A stretch of 40,644 nucleotides of DNA from Plantago elongata (taxonomy: Eukaryota > Streptophyta > Magnoliopsida > Lamiales > Plantaginaceae). How positions within the stretch are numbered: the stretch's first letter is position 1; every line of letters begins with the position of its first letter. The position numbers and the translations under genes were made by a program. Below, in pieces: positions 16,347 to 26,416 of the stretch. A model generated the notes under the pieces. It was given only the letters and a program-made list of their open reading frames with translations, searched no databases and was not told the origin of the DNA. Where the stretch lies: positions 1 to 40,644 of the forward strand of contig JAYMSP010000827.1 in assembly GCA_036897095.1 (NCBI GenBank). Reading direction: 5' to 3'.

Positions 16347-16869
16347 GACCGTCCATTGTGGTGGCACCGAAATTCGGTCGTGCTGTTTTGGTTGCTCTGC
16401 AACTGCACCTCGCGACCGATTTTCTCCACTGTAGTGACGCTCGCGGGCAATTTTTTTTTTTTTAATAGTTATATCGATACGAATATTGAAAATTTGGAGC
16501 AAAAAGAGACGTTTTTATTGAAAATACGAGTAGAATAGTGAAAAAGTATAAAACACAAACGTATACGAACAAAGTGAGAAAATGTATCTTCACTAGTCAC
16601 TTGTAGATCTCGAAAAAATATAAACAACAGTATTTTTATATTTTTTAAATAAAAAATAATAAAAAATTAAGAAATAAAAAAAAAAGAGTTACCCCCATTT
16701 GGGGGGTCAACAAAACAAGTAACTCAATCGGTTGCTGGGCAAAGTAACTGATTGAGTACCTCCTTCTCACAACCGCACGAAGACCACACCACAATGCGAA
16801 AAAATTGGTCGTGGCACGGTTTTTGCAGAGCCACGATCAATTTGCACGGGTGCACCATAGTGTGCGGTC
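16347..16869. mobile_element. Tourist/PIF-Harbinger-like MITE in terpene synthase intron 2
   Basis: This 523-bp element is flanked by TAA on both sides (16344-16346 and 16870-16872). Its terminal inverted repeats are GACCGTCCATTGTGGTG on the left and, read inward, GACCGCACACTATGGTG on the right. A 3-bp TAA duplication with G-starting termini is typical of the PIF/Harbinger group. No transposase is encoded. Confidence 0.8.
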
Positions 16870-17030
16870 TAAAGAACATTGGTGATGTATATATACAATG
16901 CAAAATGATATAAATATTCACTTATAAAATATTATTGAAAATGTCTAAAACATTATACACGGTGGCAAAGCTCTCTTTAATTTTTGCCTTTCCGCCCCAC
17001 CCATTTTTTCATAAAAATAAATTTTATATG

Positions 17031-17319
17031 CACTTCCTCCATCCCGAGTTCATCTGCGATCGGGCACATGATTTAAGAAAAAATTGAATACAGTAGACTA
17101 CGATAAAATAGAGAAAAGAGTAAATAAGGCATGAAATATGATGATGCAGTAAGGAAAAAGGTATGAAATATGATGATAAAGTAAAGTAAAAGGTAAATAA
17201 AGTAAAAGAGATAATGCATAAAGTATGAGATATAATTTTCATTTAAAGGCTGAAAATATAAAGTTGGGACGAATTAAAATGGAATGTAGGAGCTAGGAAG
17301 ATGAAGTTGGGACGGGGGA
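17031..17319. mobile_element. Stowaway-like MITE in terpene synthase intron 2
   Basis: The left end reads CTTCCTCCATCCCGAGTTC. The right end, read inward, gives CCCCGTCCCAACTTCATC. These resemble the CTCCCTCCGTCCC termini of Stowaway (Tc1/mariner) MITEs. The interior is AT-rich and purine-biased. The exact ends and the TA target duplication could not be fixed. Confidence 0.55.
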
Positions 17320-17558
17320 TTTTTTTTTTCCATTTTTCTTTCAAGTTAGACCTATGCAAAATTAGAAGAATATAGTTTATATATTAGTTTGAAATGCTAG
17401 CTTCGTCTCTAAATATACATATAATTAAAAATATATATTCGTCCTTTATGTACTTACTAATATGTGTCTATTTCAATACTTTGATTCATTTATATTAATT
17501 ATGTGTCGTTTATATATAACTTGAGCAGAACTATTCAACAAGTTCAAATATGGCAAAG

Positions 17559-17954
17559 TCTCAGAATTGTGAAGTCAAACAACACAACAATGAAGATAAT
17601 GAAGTTGCAATAATGGACGAGCTCATTAGCAGCTTTGGCATTCTGTAGATTGTAGTGTGTTAAGCTTGATTCTTGTACACATTGTTGTTCAACATCTTGT
17701 GTTTGTATAGCTCTTGTATTTCCCGCACTTTATATGTACATCTAGTGAAGGGTATTTTAGATATTTCTATTCTCTGTTCTTCTTCTATTTATACTTCTTT
17801 TCTTTCTCATTTCCACCTGTGATTTTATCTTATAAATATTTTGATTTTCTTCATATTGCAGTTATTTACATTGTTCTTCATTATCATCACCAAAGATGAG
17901 TTTCTTCAAGGATGAGTTTCTTCAGTTTTTCTTCCGCTATTCACAATTCTGATA
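17559..17954. mobile_element. 396-bp TIR element inserted in terpene synthase exon 3
   Basis: The element is bounded by a perfect 5-bp duplication CAAAG (17554-17558 and 17955-17959). It ends in inverted repeats TCTCAGAATTGTGAA and, read inward from the right, TATCAGAATTGTGAA (14 of 15 match). Removing the element and one CAAAG gives the expected coding sequence (GGC AAA GGT GGT TAC) of a terpene synthase exon 3. The interior has no recognisable transposase. The right two thirds is pyrimidine-rich on the plus strand. The superfamily is unclear, since 5-bp duplications are more usual for LTR elements, but TG..CA ends are missing. Confidence 0.8.
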
Positions 17955-18200
17955 CAAAGGTGGTTACTTGAAAGCTTCAATGAGTGCAGATGATGAAGTG
18001 ATGGGATTGCTGGAGTTTTATGAAGCAACATATCTGAGCATCCAAGGCGAAGACATACTTGATCATGGTCGTGCTTTTGCAAGGGCTCATCTTGAGTCAA
18101 CTTTGCCTAAGTTTAAGCATCAGCAACAATCCCATAGCAGAACAAGTTTCGTATGCACTAAACAAGCACTCCAACAGGAGAGGATTGCCAAGACTAGAAG

Positions 18201-18208
18201 CTAGCTAG
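18201..18208 (+). other. CTAG tandem duplication causing a frameshift
   Basis: The sequence GAAGCTAGCTAGGCGTTAT contains CTAG twice in tandem. With one copy it reads Glu-Ala-Arg-Arg-Tyr, the conserved [10 protein letters not shown] of terpene synthase exon 3. The extra four bases shift the frame, and a TAG codon follows at once. Confidence 0.85.
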
Positions 18209-19692
18209 GCGTTATCTATCAATCTACGAGCAAATGGATTATAATGAAAATTTGCTCAAACTTGCTAAGATCGATTATAACCTTCTACAAGTTATCTACA
18301 GGACAGAGTTGAGTGAATTATGCAGCTATATGAAGTTAGTGTAATAAATTAAATTGAGTGAACCAAATCCCATCAGCTTTGTTTTGTTTTCTATCAATGA
18401 TCATAAATTTACTGCAGTTGATCATTTTACATTTTTAACTACACCTCATGAATTGCAGCTGGTGGAAGGAATTGACAGAAAAGCTACCGTATATAAGAGA
18501 TCGTATTGTGGAATGCTACTTCTGTTGGGGGTTGGGAGTTTACTTTGAACCCCAATATTCTCTTGCTCGGAAGATTTCGGCCAAAACAGTTGCTCTTATT
18601 TCAGCAATAGATGATACCTATGGTGCATATGGAACTTTTCAAGAACTTGAGATTTTCACGGAGGCAATTGAAAGGTTTGTGCGTATTAAGATTAATCACT
18701 GCAAAATGATCAATTCCAGTGGTATGGAATTTTAAATGATCAACTGGTGTATGCATACATGTCATGAATCTGCAGGTGGAGTGTTACATGTTTGGATTCA
18801 CTTCCGGAGTACATGAAAGTACTGTACTTGAAACTCTTGAAGGCTTTTGAGGAAATAGAAGATGAATTGGTCAGGCAAGGAAGAGCATACCGCTTATATT
18901 ATGGAATAGAAGCCGTACGTTCTTTCTCTAAATTAATCAATCAATCGAAAATCTATTTTCCAGATATTTAAGTGTCATCAGATTGTTGTTCCGTTTAAGA
19001 GTCTGCAGTACTACAATGTTAATCATATCTACTGATGCTTCAATCCATTATCAAACACCCTGTAGATGAAAGAAGTTGCGCGTGGTTTCTTCCAAGAGTC
19101 TAAATGGCTCCACAATAAGTACACTCCAACAATGAAGGAGTATATGGAGGTAGCATCAATGAGTGGTGCTTATAAAGCCATAGCGACTTTCTCGTTCCTT
19201 GGCATGGGAGATGTTGCTACTAAACAAGCCTTCGACTGGGTGCTTGGTTATCCTGATATGGTGAAAGCCATATCAATCATCTGTAGGCTTCAAGACGATA
19301 TTGTAGGGCACGAGGTAATATATGTTTCTCTTATATATATTAATGGTTTTTCGATTTATATATGTTTGTTATCTCTGTGATCAGTTTGAGAAGGAAAGAA
19401 ACCATATCCCTTCGGCTGTCGAATGCTATATGAAAGAAAATGGTGTTTCCAAAATAGAGGCGGTAAATGAATTCAATAGCCGTATAGAGGATGCGTGGAA
19501 AGACGTAAATAAGGGTTTTCTCAGACCAACAAAACTTCCAAATGAGCTCCTCTACCGCATTATAAATCTGGCCAGGGTGGTGGAAGTTGTGTACAAGAAT
19601 GGAGATGGGTAAACCCATGTAACTCCGGAAAAGAAATGTTATTTGAACAATTTCTCTTTCACCCAATACCTGAGTATCTAACTAGCTAGCAA

Positions 19693-19760
19693 GCCGGGGC
19701 GGCCCTGGCCCTGTGCAGGGAGGACTCCCGCACAGGGTTCCCGAACTTTTGGGGCTCCAA
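19693..19760. other. GC-rich hairpin resembling a transposon end
   Basis: CCCTGTGC (19709-19716) pairs perfectly with GCACAGGG (19730-19737). Inside them GGGAG pairs with CTCCC. The left flank GGGGCGGCCCTGG is like the termini of some plant hAT-type elements. No second end was found nearby. Confidence 0.5.
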
Positions 19761-19960
19761 ATTTAGTTTTTATATATTTTATAAATATTATAAAATTATA
19801 CTATTATGATACTGTAGTCAGATGAAATCATGTTAGTTTGTCTCCCAACGTCAACGTGTGGTCCTTGGTCACAAAAGTTCATTGGTTCAAATTCTATCAC
19901 TAACAATTGTTTCTTACTTTTTTTTTAATATTTTATTCTTAATTCTTCGAACGTTTTCAT

Positions 19961-20040
19961 TTTCTTATTCTTCCTTCTGCTAACACTTTTATTTTTTTAT
20001 TTTCTTATTCTTCCTTCTGCTAACACTTTTATTTTTTTAT
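19961..20040. repeat. 40-bp perfect tandem duplication
   Basis: The unit beginning TTTCTTATTCTTCCTTCTGC at 19961 is repeated exactly at 20001. It lies in a T-rich non-coding tract upstream of SEC23. Confidence 0.9.
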
Positions 20041-20577
20041 TTTCTCTTGGTGAACATTTTTTCTTTTTAATTATTTCAACGTTTTTATTTTTTTACTTTT
20101 CCTTTGAACGTTATGTTCTTCTTAATTCTTTAAATATTTTTATTTCTTATTCTCCCTTTTATTTACATTTCTATTTTCTTGTTTTAGTCTATCTATAGAC
20201 TCATATTCATTTGCTATCATTTTTTAGTTATGTAAAGTTAAATTTAAAATTTAATATTTAATATAGAATATAAAATTGGATAAGGTACGATTGAATAGCC
20301 AAATATGTGTAAAGAGGAAAGGAAATTGCCTGAGTACCTTTCTTAATCACGTGAGCTAGCACGTGATGAAGAGAGTCATTTTCCGGCAAGAGATGAACGA
20401 TATACATTTTCAGTGTAAGGCCATTGATTTGAATATTAAACCTCTTTCCCCCAAACACTGAAAAGCGAAATTGCCCCAAAAGAAGTCGATAAACCCTAAT
20501 CGCGATCCAGATTAGGGTTCTTCAATCGCTCGATCGAGATGAAATCATCAATCTAACATCCTCACGATTCATTCACC

Positions 20578-23500
20578 ATGGATTTCTCGGAGCTGGAAGC
20601 AATCGAGGGGCTGCGTTGGTCATGGCACGCCTGGCCCATTTCCAAGCCCGAGGTTTCATCTCTCGTCATTCCACTATCGATCATGTGCACTCCATTGATG
20701 CCATTCTCCGAGCTTCCGATCCTCAACTACGAGCCAGTCACTTGCACTCAATGCCGTGCTGTTCTGAACCCCTATGCGCGGATTGACTACCCGACGAAGC
20801 TCTGGGTTTGCCCCTTTTGCAACAAGAGGAATCTGTTTCCGAAATCGTATGCTCATATTAATGAGGACAATATTCCAGCTGAGCTTTATCCGACTTATAG
20901 TACTGTGGAGTATCATTTGTGTTCGGGGTTTGGGTCGGGGTTGGGGAGGAGTGCTAGTGGGCAGTCGGGATTGGGGAGGAGTGCTAGTTCGGTTTCTAGC
21001 TTGTCCGTCTATTCGGGGTCGGGGATGGGTTTGGATAGGGCAGGGTTTGGGGCTGGTCCGGGACCGGCATTTGTGTTTGTTGTGGATGGTTGCTCGTCGG
21101 AGGAGGAGATTGTGGCGTTGAAGAAGGAGTTGCTGCATGTGGTTTCATGCTTGCCGGAGAATGCATTGGTGGGGTTGGTGGTTTTTGATGCGATGGTGAG
21201 AGTGTATGATTTGGGGTTTTCGGAGTGTACTAAGGTGGTGCTCTTTCATGGGGAGCGTGATGTTTCATCTGAACAGGTATACTAATGTTCAGAAGAAATG
21301 AATTAGATCTTGAGGATTATGCTTATGCTAAATTTTACCATTGGTTGATCGATTTTTGTATGTGACATGTTGGAGTTCCTAGTATACCTGATTTACTTGA
21401 TGCGTTTAGTTTATGTTGCACTGCAAATATACTTATGAATGGTCATCATTGCTGGAGGGCACCTTGGCTTCACCATTTTCAAGTTAGAATCATGCAATTA
21501 AAAGTATCCTTGTCCAAATGCAGTGGCTATATAAACATAGAATAATTAATTTAGTATAAAATGGTAAATCTATTTCAGCGAATCCAGTAATATTTTGGTG
21601 TAGTTGGAACTTAGCTGACAGAGATATTCACCTTGGTTTGAATCTAACCATGCACATCCTTGTATGCTAGTATGGGGCTAAAATATACGCTTACCTTATT
21701 TCTGTTTCTAAGATGAATACTACTACTATTAGATAAGTTAACTAACATCCTTTATTAAAACAAAGAGGATTATTAGAGTAGATCTCTACTCGCTTATTAC
21801 TTTTAGAACCTTGAAGCATTGTGCAGGAGCCCTTTTATGTGGATGTATGTTCAAATGTTATTTTGTTTTCCTGCTTTAGTTTACTTCTCTCTGTGATTTT
21901 TCCTTTTGTGGCGTAGTACCGCTTAGCAGAGCAATTATTTGGTGAGAACTCTCAGTGGCATGACATGACCGTTTTAGAACCAAATTAGAGATTGATATTA
22001 CATGTGTTATGTGTATAAATAACTAAATTTTATAATACATTTATATGTATTCTCGAGTCTGATTCTTAATATATCAGCTCAAGTTTCATGCCTGCTTTCT
22101 CGTCAGGCTAAACAGCTGCTTGGCCTCCAGCCGTCATGTGGAAGGACATCAGCTGTACAAAAGCAAGGATTTCTCTTGCCAGTGTCTGAATGTGAATTCA
22201 ACATCATGTCAGCAATCGAAGAAATCCATTCATCACCATTGGTCAAACCAGGAAAGCGCCCTCTCAGGTGTACAGGAGTTGCGATAGCAGTGGCTGTTGG
22301 GCTTCTGGAAGGATGCTTGATAAACACCGGTTCTCGTGTGATGGTCTTCACCTCCGGACCAGCAACCATTGGCCCCGGGATAATTGTTAACCCAGATCTT
22401 CGTGATTCTATTAGAAATCATCGGGACCTCAACAACGGTTCTGCTTCCCATTATAGAAAATCTAGTCAATTCTACAAACAAGTATCTCACAGATTATCTG
22501 AATCGTCCATCGTTCTTGATCTGTTCGCCTGTTCTCTCGATCAGGTTGGAGCAGCTGAATTAAAAGTAGCAGTTGAAAATTCAGGTGGTTTCATGATGCT
22601 AGGGGAGTCTTTTGAATCTGAGCAATTTCAGAAATGCTTGCTTAAGATGTTTCAACGTGATGATGATGGAAATTTAAAAATGTTCTTTGACACAACCATA
22701 GAGATAGTAACAAGTAAAGACGTGAAAATATGTGGAGCCCTTGGTCCCTGTGTATCTACCCAGAAGAAGAGTGATTCAGTAAGTGACAATGAGATTGGTG
22801 AAGGTGGTACACACATTTGGAAGCTGGGTACGCTTACTGGTAAAACATGCATTGCTTTCTTCTTCGAAGTGACCAATGAACAGAAGGCACAACCCAGCTC
22901 TGCATTTTTCATACAGTTAATAACACGTTACAGATGTAGTAACATGGGGCTTCGGAAGAGGGTGATCACCGCCGCTAGGAGATGGGTTGGAAAAAATTCA
23001 CCTGAAATTACTTCAGGGTTTGATCAGGAAACAGCAGCTTCAATTATGGCCAGACTAACCAACCACAAGGCTCAGAAGGATTTTGATCATGATGTTATCA
23101 GATGGTTGGATAAGAAGCTGATAGGTTTTGCAGCTAAGTTTGGGGATTACGTGCAGGAAGATCCATCAACCTTCCGTCTTTCAAGCAACTTCTCCTTATA
23201 TCCACAATTTATATATTACCTGAGGAGATCACAGTTTCTCGATGTATTTAACTGCACACCGGATGAGACGGCTTATTTCCGCCTGATGTTAAACCGTGAA
23301 GGGGTGGTCAACTCTCTCATTATGGTCCAACCCACTCTCTTTCAATATTCATTTCACGGGCCACCAATTCCAGTAATCTTGGACATATGCTCCATCTCCC
23401 CAGATGTGATCTTGCTTTTCGATTCTTTCTTCTATGTTGTGATTCACTATGGTTCTAAAATTGCACAATGGAAAAAGCTTGGTTATGAAAGGGACCCCAA

Positions 23501-23753
23501 CCATGAGAGTTTTAAGAACCTTCTAGAAGCTCCCGAGCTTGATGCAGAACAGTTGGTGGACGAAAGGTTTCCAGTGCCAAAACTTGTTAAGTGTGACCAG
23601 CATAGCAGTCAGGCGAGAATTCTTCTTGCCAAGTTAAATCCATCTGTCACCCAGAATTCAACACACACAGAAGGTTCAGAAATTATACTCACTGATGACA
23701 TAAGCTTACAAGTATTTATTGAGCATTTGCAATCTCTGGCAGTTCAGGGCTAG
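20578..23753 (+). CDS. SEC23: COPII coat subunit SEC23
   Basis: SEC23 is the inner COPII coat subunit. It binds SEC24 and is the GTPase activator of SAR1 at ER exit sites. Two exons, 20578-21276 and 22107-23753, joined at codon boundaries, give 781 aa, the normal length. The zinc finger has Cys56, Cys59, Cys78 and Cys81. The start [16 protein letters not shown] is the family N-terminus. The trunk ([13 protein letters not shown] onward), beta-sandwich, helical ([13 protein letters not shown]) and gelsolin-like parts ([20 protein letters not shown]) follow in order. A Gly/Ser-rich linker at residues 115-163 contains a tandem SGLGRSAS, caused by a 30-bp DNA duplication at 20941 and 20971. The arginine that inserts into SAR1 was not mapped. 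The gene converges with the SINAT-type gene downstream. Confidence 0.96.
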
Positions 23754-24826
23754 GCTGTACACAGGTCAGCTACTTTCTGTAATGTGAAGCATTGTTGTAT
23801 AATTGTAACTTTAAGGGTATAGAGTAAGTAGAGAGTGTCCAAAGATACGCTTTCTTGTGTATTGTTGAGTGTCAATTTTGCTGTGGTTTTCTCAATTTTT
23901 AGTAGCTGTTAATGATAGCCACATTTATCACGGGCATACTATCGTCTCAGCTACTTGTGCCCGACTTGCATATGAAGTTCCCATACAGCCTTTCTTCAGG
24001 TCACCCATCAGCTATTCAAATATTTATGAAGCTGGTTTCTTTCTTAATCTGTTCCTCAAGTAAGATATTAAAGGAAACACAATAACTATTACGACTGTTA
24101 CTAACGATACAAGTCCAACTTTCATAGGAATTAGAGAAAAGTAACCCATGCCTTAGCTTCCTGTTCTTATTTTTACCAATTGTTTCTTTAGACACTTTTA
24201 GTTTCATCATCATCTATTTTGAAGCATAGTAGAATGCTGCTTATGAAACATGGATTTCCGAATGGATCAAACTGAATTACAGAAATTTGTTATGTGGAAG
24301 TCATGGAGACTGTTCAGTGATTAGCAGGCAACAACCATGCTTCTGGATCAGTTTATTTATTCCTTCCAGAGGAATAACTCTGCATTTACGGCACTGAAAA
24401 GTTGCGCATTTTCCATCAACATGGATCATAGACACAAGGTAACATCTGAGATTCTTGCAGGAGGATATAGGTTTACTGTAACAGACTAGAACAAACGATA
24501 GTTCAATAGATCCAGATACTAGCTTGCTTGCTGGCACAAAGAACTTTAGGACAGGTACATGTCAGTTGTGGCTCATACTGCCTAGCTGCTAATAGTCATG
24601 CCCAAAGTAAAATGACGAACATCATCCGTTCCAAGGTTCATATCACTAATACACATACTAATACATGTAGAACTAGCTAGGCACAACATATTCAGACTCC
24701 TCAACATGTTTGAGGCATAGACAAGGAGAGTTTGCCTCCTCAGTATCACAGGACACGATAGAATAACCACTGGTGCTCAATGAACATATCTATTCTACAA
24801 ATAATATGATAGGCATAAATTGTAGA
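23754..24826. other. Convergent 3' flanks of SEC23 and the SINAT gene
   Basis: This stretch should hold the 3' UTRs of both neighbouring genes. No domain-bearing frame, repeat or RNA gene was seen. Confidence 0.6.
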
Positions 24827-26416
24827 CTACTGCTCCTTCCAAATCCTACCCGTGACCCTGAGCTTCAACTCTTTCCTGTCTCCACCAGAGAAGAAGAGTG
24901 CCATGTTACGCTGAATGATCAGACCATCAAAACTATCACGGACCTTACGGTGACTGTCCCTAATGCTCCTTGGCACTCCTTGCCATACCATCTTCCTTCC
25001 GTTGCCTCCCACTTCAAGGCTATAGCTATAGTTTTTAGCATCATTATCGTCACCCATGAACCGCAAAAATGCTATGTAAACTGGTGCCATTCCAAGCTGA
25101 AACGCTTCAAAATGAAGACAGAAATATTGCCCAAAGCAACTGAAAACCTGAAGCAAAGAAAAAAAGAAAAGTCACTCACCCATGGAACCTAAAAGATTAT
25201 GTCCAATTACGACTGATGAAGATAATAAATAATAATAAAAACTACTGTTTCTTCTATTTATCGAGCAAACTGCTGGATCAATCAGTAAGCTCAATACGAC
25301 TTCAGCATAATGGGATTGATTCCCACGAGGTGGGATTAATATATCTAGCCCAGCAAATGTTGAAGCCATAGTGGCAAAAGCTGTAAAGTAGTCAAAATAC
25401 TTTAGTTTGTATAACACCAGAAGGGTGGTACAGAAATTACCGTGAGCATCCATGTGGCGTTCTCGACCTCATGTGGATTGGACTTCACATAACGATGATT
25501 AAAAGTACTGCCATTATGCATATCAACTTTGTGATCATCTTTCAAGTGATTCACAAGAAATGGGATATCACCCATAACCGAGCACTCAGAGCCCGCATAT
25601 GGACAGTTGTAAGGTCTATAAACGCACTGGGATTCGTGTTTAAGCTTGCTGTAGTAAGGATAAATGCCGATGCACCCATAATTCTGATATTTACATGGAA
25701 GCTCCAATGAAGCAGCCACTTTCTCCAGTGCAAGACATCTGATATTACCCAGTTCATGCCTACAAGTTGGACATCGGTTGTGCACCCTAGGTTTGCAACC
25801 AGAACACAGCGTGTGGCCATTGGAACACTGCAACAGATAAATATTTTGAGACTAGCTATATCTTGTATTCCAGACTTGAAAGGCAAACTAGCAATCAAGC
25901 TTCCTAACAAATGCCACTTTCTTCTGTGTACACAACGGATTAATCTTATACCTATTCTCTAATGTTCCAAAATACAATATTAGTTAAACCAAGTTAATAA
26001 CAAGGAAGCAAAAAAACAGATGTTAGACTTAAGATTTATGTTTCCCATCCTGCAAAAGTCAAAACAGCTACTTGAAAATCAAGTTTTTCGAAAAATGTCA
26101 TAATCCAGAAAGTTGTGCAATCCATACATGCATAACATATTGACAACCATTGCAAGCATGTATATGGGCTACCGTCCTTGTAGGATCAGAAAGGGAATAA
26201 AATTACCTGATGGATAGGTGGGTACATAGCATTCAAGCACACAGGGCATTCCAAAAGGTCACGAACACTAGTAGATACGGTCAGATTAGGCTTTGCAACA
26301 GTTTGAGTTCCGTCATTAACAAGTTCGGCCACATCCAACATTTGGTCATTTTCAGGTGGATCAATTACTTCAGGTTTATTTCGCAGTTCATCAAAGTAGG
26401 AAGTTCCACTTGCCAT
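24827..26416 (-). CDS. SINAT-type RING E3 ubiquitin ligase (SINAT3/4/5-like)
   Basis: This is a SEVEN IN ABSENTIA homologue. Such ligases ubiquitinate targets for proteasomal or autophagic control in stress and development. Coding exons 26416-26207, 25827-25441 and 25147-24827 give 305 aa, all in phase 0. The C3HC4 RING uses Cys57, Cys60, Cys71, His75, Cys78, Cys81, Cys89 and Cys92. The SINA zinc-finger region follows (CKYQNYGCIGIYPYYSKLKH, then HLKDDHKVDMH), then the TRAF-like substrate-binding domain ending LRVTGRIWKEQ. The start chosen is MASGTSYFDEL, since an upstream ATG lies before the splice acceptor TTGTGCAG at 26435. A 5' UTR intron of about 624 bp (27058-26435, GTAATC..GTGCAG) separates the promoter exon from the coding part. 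The N-terminal 50 residues vary between family members. Confidence 0.95.

Larger units (their letters stand above)
15617..19681 (+). pseudogene. Terpene synthase pseudogene (TPS-a, sesquiterpene-type)
   Basis: An intact relative would cyclise farnesyl diphosphate in the cytosol. Exons: 15617-15748, 15967-16240, 17529-18325 (interrupted), 18459-18674, 18776-18914, 19066-19314 and 19385-19681. Exons 5 and 6 keep the lengths I recall as typical of TPS-a (139 and 249 bp). There is no transit peptide. RPx8W is intact (RPIANFHPNVWG). Lesions: a 396-bp insertion in exon 3; a +1 frame change near 18105-18127; a CTAG duplication at 18201-18208; the exon 3 donor changed from GT to CT at 18326; and a TAA at 19610-19612, after which the frame stays open to the ancestral stop at 19679-19681. 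The DDxxD metal motif reads DDTYG ([11 protein letters not shown]), and the second metal motif reads DDIVGHEFE with Gly where Ser/Thr is usual. One extra Cys occurs in [12 protein letters not shown]. The gene cannot make a full-length enzyme. Confidence 0.93.
19682..20577. other. Spacer between terpene synthase pseudogene and SEC23
   Basis: It contains a GC-rich hairpin at 19709-19737, a T-rich tract with a 40-bp tandem duplication (19961-20040), and the 5' flank of SEC23. A sequence GGTTCAAATTC at 19884-19894 looks like a polymerase III box B, but I find no box A partner. Confidence 0.6.

Noticed and set aside
17558..17959. The exon 3 insertion as a newly created intron (GT at 17558 and AG at 17958-17959).
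   Set aside because: Splicing between these sites would remove 402 bases, one more than the insertion plus duplication (401). That shifts the frame and reaches TGA within four codons. No other frame-preserving GT was found near the left end.
19884..19894. GGTTCAAATTC, a perfect polymerase III box B, as a possible tRNA gene.
   Set aside because: The surrounding bases cannot form a tRNA cloverleaf, and no convincing box A lies 30-60 bases upstream.
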